Counted from the first letter of the stretch, positions 1 to 8,652 are shown. The stretch is DNA of 64,000 bases from JABDGM01 sp046349975 (GCA_046349975.1 JAXMBH010000005.1:1-64000), one strand, 5' to 3'. The notes: generated by a model not told the origin, from the sequence alone. Numbers and translations: made by a program.

Positions 1-90
1 CCGGCGCGCCGCGAGTGGCACGCGCTGAAAGTGCGTGGTAACTTTGTCGGCAATCGACCACGCCGTTTCAGGGCGTGGCATCCGGCGCTG
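1..90. repeat. dispersed palindromic repeat, copy 1
   Basis: Two arms of the form GTGGCACGCnCTGAAA and TTTCAGGGCGTGGC face each other around a short spacer containing CAATCGACCAC. A clearly homologous copy lies at about 26505-26575, including the same spacer word. It sits immediately downstream of the iron alcohol dehydrogenase stop and may be cut by the window edge. No coding function is visible. Confidence 0.6.
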
Positions 91-108
91 CCAGCTATCG
101 TCGAATGT

Positions 109-1260
109 TTAGTACGCCGCTTCATACAATTGCAGGAAGTCGCTTTGCGACAATTCGATGGGATTGAACTTACCTGTCCATTGCTCAGTGGCGGCCGCCG
201 CGAGCTGCGGAAGCGACTCGCGGGGCACACCGCATTCACTCAGTTTACCAGTCAGGCCTCCGCGGCGTGAAATCTGCGCTACGAACGCTGCCAAGACTTC
301 GGTCGCTGTGGAATGATCGTTCTGCACGCCCAGTACAGGCACGCATTCCACGAGTTCATGGTATAACGCCTCCACTTGCTTGCCATTGCGGCGAATCACA
401 TGCGGCAGCATCAGCGCGATTGCTTCGCCGTGCACGATTTTGAAACTCGCAGTGAGCGGATTTGCCAGCGCATGGGCGGCGCCCAACATGGAATTCTCGA
501 TTGCGAGCCCCGCCAGGCACGCCCCGATTTGCATTGCGCCGCGAGCTTCAAGGTTCTGCGGCTCCACCAGCACTCGGCCGATGTTCGGCGCGAGATGCCG
601 CCAGGCTTCCCGGCTAAAAGTTAGCGATATCTCGTTGCGGCGGCGAGTAACGTAGCTTTCGATTGCGTGGCCGACCGCATCGACACCGGTGAGCGCGGTC
701 ACTCGAGCCGGCTGCGTGAGTGTAAGTTCGGGGTCGAGGATCGCTGCCCGGAAGGCGGCCCGCTTGTCGCCACAGGCCATTTTCACGCCGGTCTCTGCAT
801 CAGCCACGAGTGCATAGGATTGCGTTTCGCTGCCGGTGCCAGCGGTCGTAGGCGCCGCGATCATCGGCAGCAATGGCCCCGTAGCTTTCCCTTGGCCCCA
901 GTAATCCTGCATGCGTCCGCCGCATGAATAAAGAAAGTTGATGCCCTTCGCGCAGTCCATCGAGCTGCCGCCGCCTAGGCCGACGATCAACTCCGGCTGC
1001 ACTTCCCTTGCAACACTCCAGCCGGCGTTCACATGGTTCGTCGTGGGGTTCTCCTGAACACCGTCAAACAGCGTCACCTGCAACCCGGCACGCTGCAGCG
1101 AATCGAGACCCCGCGTCGCGTGCCCCGCGTCGATGATGCCTGGATCACTCACGAGCAGCACGCGTTTAATGCCGAATTCCGCCGCCAACGTGCCCAACTG
1201 CTTGATCGTGCCCGGACCATACACGATCCGCGTCGGACATTTGAAGTCGAAAGGCAGCAT
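109..1260 (-). CDS. iron-containing alcohol dehydrogenase
   Basis: A 383-aa protein of normal length for the Fe-ADH (group III) family, which interconverts alcohols and aldehydes with NAD(P). The dinucleotide-binding signature GGGSSMDCAKG is at residues 96-106. The four metal ligands expected for the family are visible: Asp194 and His198 in TGVDAVGHAIE, His263 in AAHALANP and His277 in VHGEA. The ATG has a GAGG just upstream. It is the last gene of a minus-strand trio, 55 bp after an aldehyde dehydrogenase gene that itself follows an adenylating enzyme, so it probably reduces the aldehyde made by those two. The substrate is not deducible from sequence. Confidence 0.93.
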   Translation of the reverse strand: MLPFDFKCPTRIVYGPGTIKQLGTLAAEFGIKRVLLVSDPGIIDAGHATRGLDSLQRAGLQVTLFDGVQENPTTNHVNAGWSVAREVQPELIVGLGGGSSMDCAKGINFLYSCGGRMQDYWGQGKATGPLLPMIAAPTTAGTGSETQSYALVADAETGVKMACGDKRAAFRAAILDPELTLTQPARVTALTGVDAVGHAIESYVTRRRNEISLTFSREAWRHLAPNIGRVLVEPQNLEARGAMQIGACLAGLAIENSMLGAAHALANPLTASFKIVHGEAIALMLPHVIRRNGKQVEALYHELVECVPVLGVQNDHSTATEVLAAFVAQISRRGGLTGKLSECGVPRESLPQLAAAATEQWTGKFNPIELSQSDFLQLYEAAY

Positions 1261-1315
1261 GGAGGCCTCTCTCGCGAGAAAGTGAGGAGCGGCGGGCGGG
1301 CAGTTCTAGGTTGCG

Positions 1316-2731
1316 TCAACCAACTTGCAGTGCGCGGTTGCGGAACAGGAAATCAATCAGATTTCCTTCGTGAGGCTGGAGCCAGTTCAGTTTCGTGGTG
1401 GGAATCGGCCCCAGGTTAAGCCGATCGATGTGGGTGGCGTTCGTGGCCGCTTGACGGAACGACTGGTCATTGGAAATCACGGTGGCGACGAGCGTCGGGC
1501 CGATGCGCTTGAGCATTTCCGCTTGCGGGCACTCGACGATGGCAGCGAAGGGGAACATATATTCCTTCTGGGCCACCGGCGCCTCAGGCGTGGGAGCGTG
1601 GATAATGGTCGGCAGTAGGTAGCTCGCGCGTTGCTGCTCAATAAGTCGTGGGCCGTACTTTGCTGTTGCATGGGTGACGCCAGGCGTTTTGAGATCCTGC
1701 TCGATCTGATTCCACACCGCAGCACCCATGCCGGGCACCGTGAAGGCGGCGAGTCCGGCTTTGGGATCGGTCGGGGGCAGCGCTTCGATTGGGCCAAGTC
1801 GGTCGGCCAGTGCCTCGGCGATGTCGCGAGTGTGGCGCGATGCCCACACGCCAGAACAGTTAATGCAGCCGCGGCCACTGTTGATGTAAATGCTTTCGAC
1901 CATGAGGTCGATGTAATCCGGCCAGCGGTCGACAACGTCGTCGCCGAGTAGGATTTTGGAAAAGCCCGGGCCGTGCGCCTGCACGCGCGGATTGCCGCGA
2001 TATCGCTCGACCGTCGGCGAGCCGCCGAAGATCATCGCTCGTTCGCAGGCCTCAAGCACCGCAGCGCCGGCTTCCGCTTCGCCCGGATATAGTGAAAAGG
2101 CCTCGCGCGGCACGCCGGCCTCGGTGAAGGCGGCGAAAATCCGGTAGGGCGTCCACGGCTCTTGTGGTCCCGGTTTCAGGACGAGGCCCATCTGCAGCGC
2201 AATTACTGGCAGCCACAGCGTGTGCACACCCGGCGAGTTCGACGGCAATACCGCCGCGAGCACCGGCGACTGAGCCTGGTAACTGACCACTACCCCGCGG
2301 CCTTCCTCGCCGTAGCCTTGGCTTAAGATGTCGAGGTCCAGTCCTCGCGTAAGGCACTCGAGGATCTTCGCCATGTTCTTGAGCACGAACGAATTCTTCG
2401 ACATGTTCGCCCGGCACATGTGCTCGGGCAAGCCAGTGCTCGCCGACTGTTGGTGCACAAAGTCGTCTGGCGATTGCGTGCCGTCGCCCATCGGCAGCGT
2501 GCCATGTTCATAGAGGTCGGCCGCCTTGCCGAGCATCGCGATGAGGTCGCTAGTCGCAAATTGGAGCAGTACTTCGCGCGCGCGCTGAGCCTGCCGCATA
2601 TCGCGTTTGATGATGCCGCCGACGGCTTGGCTCACTTTAGCAATCGGTTCGCCCGTTGCGAAATGATTCACCTCGGCGACTTGCAATGAGTCGTATGGCT
2701 GACCCCAGCGGATGACGGGTAGTTTTAGCAT
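1316..2731 (-). CDS. aldehyde dehydrogenase family protein, possibly LuxC-like acyl reductase
   Basis: A 471-aa ALDH-superfamily protein. The likely nucleophile is Cys289 in NSGRGCINCSG, with a second Cys at 292, and LPSNSPGVHTLWLP near 162-175 matches the cofactor-domain region of the family. It is close in length to LuxC-type fatty acyl reductases (about 480 aa) and its partner upstream is close in length to LuxE (about 370 aa). It is flanked within 65 bp by the adenylating enzyme and the Fe-ADH. I infer reduction of an activated acyl group to an aldehyde, but ordinary aldehyde oxidation cannot be excluded. ALDH superfamily membership is confident; the LuxC comparison rests on size and context. 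Confidence 0.85.
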   Translation of the reverse strand: MLKLPVIRWGQPYDSLQVAEVNHFATGEPIAKVSQAVGGIIKRDMRQAQRAREVLLQFATSDLIAMLGKAADLYEHGTLPMGDGTQSPDDFVHQQSASTGLPEHMCRANMSKNSFVLKNMAKILECLTRGLDLDILSQGYGEEGRGVVVSYQAQSPVLAAVLPSNSPGVHTLWLPVIALQMGLVLKPGPQEPWTPYRIFAAFTEAGVPREAFSLYPGEAEAGAAVLEACERAMIFGGSPTVERYRGNPRVQAHGPGFSKILLGDDVVDRWPDYIDLMVESIYINSGRGCINCSGVWASRHTRDIAEALADRLGPIEALPPTDPKAGLAAFTVPGMGAAVWNQIEQDLKTPGVTHATAKYGPRLIEQQRASYLLPTIIHAPTPEAPVAQKEYMFPFAAIVECPQAEMLKRIGPTLVATVISNDQSFRQAATNATHIDRLNLGPIPTTKLNWLQPHEGNLIDFLFRNRALQVG

Positions 2732-2795
2732 TTCGAGTGGCTTCTCTTCTGCATCTGCTCCGAACCAGTGGGCGGCGTCCGAAAGAACCGCTGAA

Positions 2796-3908
2796 TCAGT
2801 ATACGCCCACAGTCGTCGACTCGGCCAATCGGCGAAATGGCCGCGTGCCGCTGATGCCGTCCCAGGGGAACTGTTCGCATGGCGGTTCGCGTTCGCCTTC
2901 GTCGCGCTCCAAAAAGCCTGGCATGAAAAATTCCTTGGTCAGCGTGGTCAGTTTGGCCCGGCCGGTCTCGCCGTAGCCGACGACGCGGTTGGTGTCGTCG
3001 AAGTCGACGACTTCGACTACGGCCCGTGGCTGCGGCGCGTAGTAGCTAATTTTGTAACCATCCGCAGCCGTCACTGGTTTCGAACAAGCGAGACCCATGA
3101 GCGTGTTGCCATAGGTCGGCGTCATGTAGATGCCGCTGACATCGGGCGGGCCGCCAAAAAGCTCTTCGACGCAAAAACGCGTCCACTGGGGCGTGAATTC
3201 CGTGCCGCCCGAGAAGATGCCGGTAATGCCCGTGTCCCTGAGACTGCTGCCGCGCTCTTCCAGCGCGAGACACAGGGCCTCGATCAACTTGGGCGTGCCG
3301 AACATGCACTTGATGTCGTGCCCAGCGCCGAGAATCGTGAGCGCCTGATCGATGCAATGCTGCTTGTACGCTTCCAGATGCTCGATCCAGCCCTTCTTGA
3401 TCAGCTTAATGACCCAGCGGGGATCGAGGTCAATGCAGAAGCAGATGCCACCGCGATGCTGGGCAAGGTGCTCAACGGCTAGCCGTAACCGCCGCGGACC
3501 CGAGGGACCGAGCATCAACCAGTTCGAGCCGAGCGGAAAATATTCCTCGGGCAACGTGTCGCTGAACAGCGAGTAGTCGATGCGGAAGTCTTCGACCGCC
3601 ACGCGGCTCTTGGGTACGCCGGTCGTGCCGCCGGTTTCGAATACATACACGGGCTTATCGGCGAGCCCCTTCGGCACCCAACGCCGCACAGGGCCTCCGC
3701 GGAGCCACTCGTCCTGGAACGGCGGGAACTTCCGCAGGTCCTCAAACGAGTTCACGTCCTTGAGCGGATTGAACGAAAGCTGCTTCTTAAAGTCCAACCA
3801 AAACGGGCAGCCAGTGGCTTCCTGAAAATGCCATGCGACGATCTCGCGTACATGAGAATCCAGGTTCGCGTGGGCGCGACGTTGCGCATCATCAAATGAA
3901 GTGCTCAT
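2796..3908 (-). CDS. AMP-forming acyl ligase (LuxE / phenylacetate-CoA ligase type)
   Basis: A 370-aa adenylate-forming enzyme from the ATG at 3908; the open frame extends 15 bases upstream to a TTG. The phosphate-binding motif ETGGTTGVPKS is at residues 91-101, and MFGTPKLIEALC followed by SGGTEFTP and YGNTLMG matches the central fold of PaaK/LuxE-type ligases. The length fits LuxE rather than the longer PaaK enzymes. It is the first gene of the trio, with 64 bp to the aldehyde dehydrogenase. It probably activates a carboxylic acid as an acyl-adenylate and passes it to an enzyme thiol or CoA. Substrate unknown. Confidence 0.8.
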   Translation of the reverse strand: MSTSFDDAQRRAHANLDSHVREIVAWHFQEATGCPFWLDFKKQLSFNPLKDVNSFEDLRKFPPFQDEWLRGGPVRRWVPKGLADKPVYVFETGGTTGVPKSRVAVEDFRIDYSLFSDTLPEEYFPLGSNWLMLGPSGPRRLRLAVEHLAQHRGGICFCIDLDPRWVIKLIKKGWIEHLEAYKQHCIDQALTILGAGHDIKCMFGTPKLIEALCLALEERGSSLRDTGITGIFSGGTEFTPQWTRFCVEELFGGPPDVSGIYMTPTYGNTLMGLACSKPVTAADGYKISYYAPQPRAVVEVVDFDDTNRVVGYGETGRAKLTTLTKEFFMPGFLERDEGEREPPCEQFPWDGISGTRPFRRLAESTTVGVY

Positions 3909-4020
3909 GATTTCAGCAAACAAAGCGGGCGGCGGGAATTCAGCGGTCTTAGCTTAGCACGGGCACGGCGGCGCGCGTAGGCAATGCCGACTTGCCGCTA
4001 CGTGCCGGAAGGCAAATAAA

Positions 4021-4044
4021 GAAGCCTCGCGCGTGCGAGGCTTC
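4021..4044 (-). terminator. intrinsic terminator of the 4080-4559 gene
   Basis: A perfect 10-bp stem (GAAGCCTCGC with its complement) and a 4-base loop. On the minus strand it is followed by a short T-rich tail, CTTTATTTG, just past the stop of the coiled-coil-type protein. Confidence 0.75.
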
Positions 4045-4079
4045 AATAAGAGTGCCAGCAGAAACGTCGCTGCGAGCGA

Positions 4080-4559
4080 CTAATCTTGCGACGTATTCGT
4101 CGGATTCGGTACGCTGCTGAGCTGAGCGAGGACCTGAATTACGCCGTTCAAATGGGCCAGCCGTGGACCGAAGCGGTCGACGAACTCATTGAGCACGAAC
4201 TCGCCGTCAACCATGTCGTCGGCCGTGTCATTGATCTCTTCTGTCATCCGCTGCAGGTATTCGATCTGAACGCGCGTTAGCGCCTCGGCGGCGTCTCGGC
4301 AGGCGCCGGCCAACATCGGGTGCGCGTTTCGCCATTGGTTCAATTCATTGGCCCGCTGCTTCTGTGTGGCCGCCATCGTATTTGTCAACTCTTCTAGTAA
4401 CTCATTCGTGCGATCCTGAGCGGCCAGCATTTCTCGCAGCAGCTCGGTCTGCTCTTCGCGCGCCGACATACCTGGGTGCAAATGCGGCGATGTGTGCGTC
4501 GTCGTCGTTACATCGACTTGCGAAAATAAGGGAGTCACTGGGCGGCGCGTGGTTGTCAT
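4080..4559 (-). CDS. hypothetical protein, predicted helical
   Basis: A 159-aa protein from the ATG at 4559, chosen because AGGAA lies about 9 bases upstream; the open frame runs further to 4730 with no such signal. The N-terminus is Thr/Pro-rich. Residues from about 35 to 120 look strongly helical, with heptad-like stretches such as EEQTELLREMLAAQDRTNELLEEL and a following QIEYLQRMTEEI. There is no signal peptide or membrane segment, so it is probably cytoplasmic. No family recognised. It is monocistronic, with its own terminator. Confidence 0.7.
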   Translation of the reverse strand: MTTTRRPVTPLFSQVDVTTTTHTSPHLHPGMSAREEQTELLREMLAAQDRTNELLEELTNTMAATQKQRANELNQWRNAHPMLAGACRDAAEALTRVQIEYLQRMTEEINDTADDMVDGEFVLNEFVDRFGPRLAHLNGVIQVLAQLSSVPNPTNTSQD

Positions 4560-5079
4560 GTCCGTTCGGTTCCTAATGATTCTACGTTTGTCGAATGATG
4601 TACCGCCGGCGTAGTCCTTGCCTTTAGAAAGCGGCGTTATGAAGTTAATGGATGTGCGGTTGGATCGCGGAGAGCGAACCCCAAGCTCCTTGTAGAGCGC
4701 CTGAAGATCTGCCCGACAACCCACCCACAATCGATCGAAAGTGCGGCGAAAGAATGCACTGAATACGCGATACGGCGTGCCACCTCACCTGCAGACCATA
4801 TATCCCGGCCTCCCTCAACCGTCTTCAATTACTTTAACAAACCCTCGAAAGCGTTTCCAGGAATTGGCGGCAGAATTATTGGCATAATCCGCACGTCAAA
4901 CTCAACGCGTCGCACGTGGCCGTGGCGTATCGACTTACGGCCGGCAACTGCCGCCGGTCAGATCGCGCTCAAGTCGCTTCCGGCAGGTTCCGATGGATTC
5001 AGTACCTCGCCTCTCCCCGACCCCCGCCGGCAATCTCGTCCCAGATTGCCACTGGCCCCCACCTGCTGAACATCTTGCC
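4560..5079. other. gene-free divergent intergenic region
   Basis: About 520 bp between the divergent starts at 4559 and 5080. It must hold both promoters. An open frame continues from 4993 into the downstream gene and another from 4730 into the upstream one, but neither extension shows a ribosome-binding site. No repeat or RNA gene seen. Confidence 0.4.
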
Positions 5080-5631
5080 ATGCCGCGCCAGAGCGCAAAC
5101 TCGGAAAACTCGTTCGGATACCTGACGGCGATCGAATCGGCCGGGCACGGTTACTTCGGCGGCTACCTTGTGATCTCCGCGCTGGGGCGACCGCTGGAGT
5201 TTCATTGCACAGCGCCGATTCGGCCGAGCCGGGCGCAGCAGATCCTATATGGGCCGACGCTTGAGCCGTACCTGCTTGGCGAGCAAATCAGCACAGCTCT
5301 ACTTAATGTCGCGAAGCTCAAACCGTGTGTGATACTCACCGATTGCGCCGCGGCGATCGAGGCGCGCGACAAGTACCCATCGCCCGGCGTGCTACTGCTC
5401 GACAACGTGCCGAGCGACTGCGTCGCGTTGCCCGGCCAATTCAATATTGCTGCTCATTGGTTTCAGTTGCCCGCTGGTTATGAAGCAGATGAGGCCGCGG
5501 TCGTCGAAGCATTGACGCAGCTATCGGCTCATGTGGACTTAGCAGAGCCATTCGGACGCATTCGCGAGGCAATCAACGAGGCGCAACGCATCGGTGGAAG
5601 TGGCGCGGAGGTTCATGAACAGGCTGCCTAA
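5080..5631 (+). CDS. hypothetical protein paired with SNF2 helicase
   Basis: A 183-aa protein from the ATG at 5080; the frame is open back to 4993. It is soluble in appearance, with a central segment (YFGGYLVISALGRPLEFHCT, then ILYGPTLEPYLLGEQIS, then VILTDCAAA) that reads as a compact alpha/beta fold. No catalytic motif is recognised. Its 3' end overlaps the start region of the SNF2 helicase gene, so the two are probably co-translated and may act together on DNA or chromatin-like complexes. Function unknown. Confidence 0.75.
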   Translation: MPRQSANSENSFGYLTAIESAGHGYFGGYLVISALGRPLEFHCTAPIRPSRAQQILYGPTLEPYLLGEQISTALLNVAKLKPCVILTDCAAAIEARDKYPSPGVLLLDNVPSDCVALPGQFNIAAHWFQLPAGYEADEAAVVEALTQLSAHVDLAEPFGRIREAINEAQRIGGSGAEVHEQAA

Positions 5632-7447
5632 CGACCTTGATGAACCGTGGCCTTCGGCATCGATGGGCGCCCCGACGCGTTCGTCGCAGCGGCCAGCGTG
5701 CGCTATTGGACTCGAGCGAGGCGACCTCGAGTCCATGGATGGACTCTCGGCCGACGGCCCGTCACCGTGCATTAATTTGGACAAAACGTGGTTCGCGCTT
5801 GGACCCGCGGATGTCGTTGGTGGACCGATCGAGCTGCCGAAGGCGCGGACAATCGGCTGCTCCTTCGCTCCGACGCGCACGGCCGCGCTGCCGAAACCCG
5901 CGTTTCAACACACATCGATCGTTGGTCCAGCTGCTGTCGCCGCCGCTACCGAACCAGTTGGAGCGGCAACTCCGCCAGGGGCGCCGCGCCAGCACACCCG
6001 CGTAAAGCCTCCGCGTGACATGATCAAGCTTGAGGACCGGTTGCGATGCCTGCTGCAACCGCCGCTTGAAGATTTGCTGGCTGCGTACGAGTTGCGCTTC
6101 GCGTTTACGCCGTTTCACTATCAGCTCGATGGCATCGCATTTCTCTATCCGCGCGAACGCGCTGTGCTCGCCGATGAGATGGGCCTCGGCAAGACGATGC
6201 AGGCCGTGACGGCGGTGCGGCTGCTGGTGCACCATGGGCAATTTCGCCGCGTGCTGCTGGTGTGCCCGAAGCCGCTCGTAACGAACTGGCAGCGCGAGTT
6301 TGCCACGTGGGCGCCGGAACTGCCGGTGAACGCGATCGAAGGCGGACCTGTGCGGCGACAGTGGCAATGGCGGTCGACTGGCGACGTTGTTACGATCGCG
6401 AACTATGAGACGGTCGTGCGCGACCGCGATGAAGTCTGCCACGCCGACAACTACTACGATCTTGTCGTGCTCGATGAATCGCAGCGCATCAAGAATGCAT
6501 CGAGTACGACGAATGAAGTGATCAAGTCGATTCCGCGCGGTCGAAGCTGGGCACTCACAGGCACGCCGATCGAGAACAGCGTCGACGACTTGCGCGGCAT
6601 TTTCGAGTTCGTGGCGCCTGGGCAACTCGAGCCAAAAATGAAGCCCCGAGCCGTTGGCAAAGCAGTTGCCGATTATGTGCTACGGCGGACGAAGGACCAG
6701 GTGAGCATCGACCTGCCGCCGAAAATGTTCCGCGATGCGAACGTGGCGCTGTCGCCCGAGCAAGCGGAGTCGTATCGCCGGGCTGAAGACGAAGGCGTCG
6801 TTCATTTGCGCGAAATCGAGCAAGACCTGACGATTCAACACGTATTTGAGCTTGTGCTGCGGCTCAAGCAAATCTGCAATTTCGATCCGGCAACCGGAGC
6901 GAGCAGCAAATACGAACGGCTTGAAGCCGACCTCGAGGAATGTGCGGCGAGCGGCCGGAAGGCGATCGTATTTAGCCAGTGGGTGCATACCCTTACCGAA
7001 CTACGCACTCGGCTCGCGCGGTTCAGCCCGGTCGAATATCATGGGCAGATTCCGAGTCGCCAACGCGACGGCGTCATTGAGAAGTTTCGCAATGACGCGG
7101 ATTGCCACGTGATTCTCATGTCGTACGGCGCCGGCAGCGTGGGGCTCAATTTGCAGTTCGCCAGCTACGTGTTTTTGTTCGACCGGTGGTGGAACCCAGC
7201 GGTCGAGGATCAGGCGATCAATCGGGCGCATCGCATTGGGGCCAAGGACGCGGTAACGATCACGCGATTCTTGGCCATCGACACGATCGAACAGCGGATT
7301 CACGACGTGCTCGAAAGGAAACGCGAACTTTTCGATGCAGTATTCAGCGACGATATCGCAACACCGAGCTCTGGCCTGACGCGGGAAGAGATCTTCTCGC
7401 TATTCAATTTGGGCTCAAACGGGCGAACTCGGTCGGACGCGGCGTAA
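5594..7447 (+). CDS. SNF2-family DEAD-like helicase / ATPase
   Basis: A superfamily 2 DNA translocase of the SNF2 type. Walker A is ADEMGLGKTMQAV at about residues 192-204, motif II is LDESQRIK near 291, motif III is ALTGTPIENS, and motif VI is NQAHRIG-like (NRAHRIGAKDAV) near 543. The helicase C domain also shows VGLNLQFASYVFLFDRWWNP. The first 130 residues are Pro/Arg-rich with no recognisable domain, so the start is uncertain; the GTG at 5594 and the ATG at 5615 are both possible and both overlap the preceding stop at 5631. There is no methyltransferase, nuclease or phospholipase partner of the kind seen in SNF2-based defence systems. Confidence 0.88.
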   Translation: MEVARRFMNRLPNDLDEPWPSASMGAPTRSSQRPACAIGLERGDLESMDGLSADGPSPCINLDKTWFALGPADVVGGPIELPKARTIGCSFAPTRTAALPKPAFQHTSIVGPAAVAAATEPVGAATPPGAPRQHTRVKPPRDMIKLEDRLRCLLQPPLEDLLAAYELRFAFTPFHYQLDGIAFLYPRERAVLADEMGLGKTMQAVTAVRLLVHHGQFRRVLLVCPKPLVTNWQREFATWAPELPVNAIEGGPVRRQWQWRSTGDVVTIANYETVVRDRDEVCHADNYYDLVVLDESQRIKNASSTTNEVIKSIPRGRSWALTGTPIENSVDDLRGIFEFVAPGQLEPKMKPRAVGKAVADYVLRRTKDQVSIDLPPKMFRDANVALSPEQAESYRRAEDEGVVHLREIEQDLTIQHVFELVLRLKQICNFDPATGASSKYERLEADLEECAASGRKAIVFSQWVHTLTELRTRLARFSPVEYHGQIPSRQRDGVIEKFRNDADCHVILMSYGAGSVGLNLQFASYVFLFDRWWNPAVEDQAINRAHRIGAKDAVTITRFLAIDTIEQRIHDVLERKRELFDAVFSDDIATPSSGLTREEIFSLFNLGSNGRTRSDAA

Positions 7448-7656
7448 ACAGTCTGCGTTACGCGCTCCATTCGGTTGGCGTCGAGTTTGCCGTCCAACCA
7501 GAGACTGCGAGCTGTGTGCCTCGTGCCGAGTTCGCGACGAGTTTTGTCTGCTCGTTAGTCGCCCGCCCGGTTGCCGCGCGGCATCTCATCAGGCATGTTT
7601 GCATAGCACCGGCTCGCTGGGCCGGTTTTTCTGCGCGCTCGATCGCGGAGGACGCT

Positions 7657-8112
7657 ATGCCCGTTACGAGTTCGAATTTTGTTCGCCTTGCTCTCCTGAG
7701 CCTGGCTGCGTTTGCTGGGTCCGGTTCAATTGGTATTGCAGGCTATCCTTGCTGCTGCCCTGGAAACGAATACACGCATTACATGTGGGCCCGCACGTGG
7801 CATGCGCAAAATTCGGTGACTATGCCGGTTAGTCCGTATTTCGTGCCGCGGTCACCGGCCGATTGCCGAAGCGGCGCCTATTACACGGCCGGCGGCAGCG
7901 TGAGTGGCGTGGCGTGGGGCGAGCCGAACCAATATGGTGCGTATCCCTTTGCTCCTGGCGCTGCGGCGGGATTTGAACCAGTGCAGGGGGAACGGCTGGG
8001 CAAGGTGGCCAATGAGATGGGCGTGGGCAGCCTTTTACAGCCCGGACCGATCGTGGCGCCTGCCGCAGCGCCGCGAGCGAGCGGCATGACGCCCGGCCCC
8101 GCCGCGCTCTAA
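7657..8112 (+). CDS. small secreted Cys-containing protein
   Basis: A 151-aa protein. The ATG at 7657 has GGAGG seven bases upstream, so the longer open frame from 7102 is not the gene. Residues 8-28 form a signal peptide (LALLSLAAFAGSGSIGIAG), followed at once by a CCC triplet in YPCCCPGNEYTHYMW. The mature part is Gly/Pro/Ala-rich, which suggests an exported, little-folded protein. No family recognised. It is transcribed alone and ends in a strong terminator. Confidence 0.7.
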   Translation: MPVTSSNFVRLALLSLAAFAGSGSIGIAGYPCCCPGNEYTHYMWARTWHAQNSVTMPVSPYFVPRSPADCRSGAYYTAGGSVSGVAWGEPNQYGAYPFAPGAAAGFEPVQGERLGKVANEMGVGSLLQPGPIVAPAAAPRASGMTPGPAAL

Positions 8113-8274
8113 CCAGAGGTTCGCGTCGCCACTCCGAACAATGGTCAGCAGAATCGGGATGACCTGAATAGTTTCACACGCCCTGCGCGAAAAGCTGGTC
8201 GTTTCATGTACGAACTGGCTTTCCGTTTATCGCAGCTGCGCTCAGCGTGTCGATATTAATAACATAACGGGAGG

Positions 8275-8295
8275 GCAAAACACGCTGTGTTTTGC
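8275..8295 (+). other. perfect hairpin in the 3' untranslated region
   Basis: Nine-base arms GCAAAACAC and GTGTTTTGC around a 3-base loop, twelve bases before the terminator at 8307. It may stabilise the 3' end of the upstream message. Confidence 0.5.
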
Positions 8296-8306
8296 TTCAG
8301 GATAGA

Positions 8307-8347
8307 CCTCACCGCAGGCGACGGATCGGCTGCGGTGAGGTTTTTTG
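8307..8347 (+). terminator. intrinsic terminator of the 7657-8112 gene
   Basis: Ten-base arms CCTCACCGCA and TGCGGTGAGG enclose a 14-base loop and are followed directly by TTTTTTG. This is a textbook rho-independent terminator on the plus strand. Confidence 0.9.
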
Positions 8348-8474
8348 TTAGATGCTCGGCCGCGCCATGCAAGCGACTCGAAAACAGGCAGCGTAAGGCC
8401 CCGTGAAGGCGGCTGATTTAGGCTTGTTGCGAACGTCGGCCTCAGCGTAATTGGCGGGCTGTTTTCAGAGCACG

Positions 8475-8496
8475 AAAAAACGGCGGTTGAACCGCC
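8475..8496 (-). terminator. intrinsic terminator of the TPR gene
   Basis: On the minus strand a GGCGGTT stem with a one-base loop is followed by GTTTTTTC. It lies about 160 bp past the TPR protein stop and just outside the inverted-repeat unit at 8498-8603. Confidence 0.75.
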
Positions 8497-8497
8497 A

Positions 8498-8603
8498 TAG
8501 TGGTCTGTCGAGCATCATGTGATGGTCGCCAAATAGCCGGACGGCCACCGCCGTCCGGAAACGCGGCTCCCACTACTTCCCCTCACTTCACGACAGACCA
8601 CTA
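8498..8603. repeat. 106-bp unit bounded by perfect 13-bp inverted repeats
   Basis: TAGTGGTCTGTCG at 8498-8510 is the exact complement of 8591-8603. Inside is a second hairpin with 9-base arms CCGGACGGC / GCCGTCCGG at 8537-8558. The whole unit could fold as one cruciform, and it has the shape of a miniature palindromic element. No reading frame inside. Confidence 0.65.
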
Positions 8604-8652
8604 GTTTCGCGTTGCGATCTTTTGCCACCCACTACCGCTTGGATGGTAGCCG

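Noticed and set aside
7102..7656. N-terminal extension of the secreted Cys protein
   Set aside because: It is antisense-like sequence within the SNF2 gene; the ATG at 7657 has a perfect ribosome-binding site.
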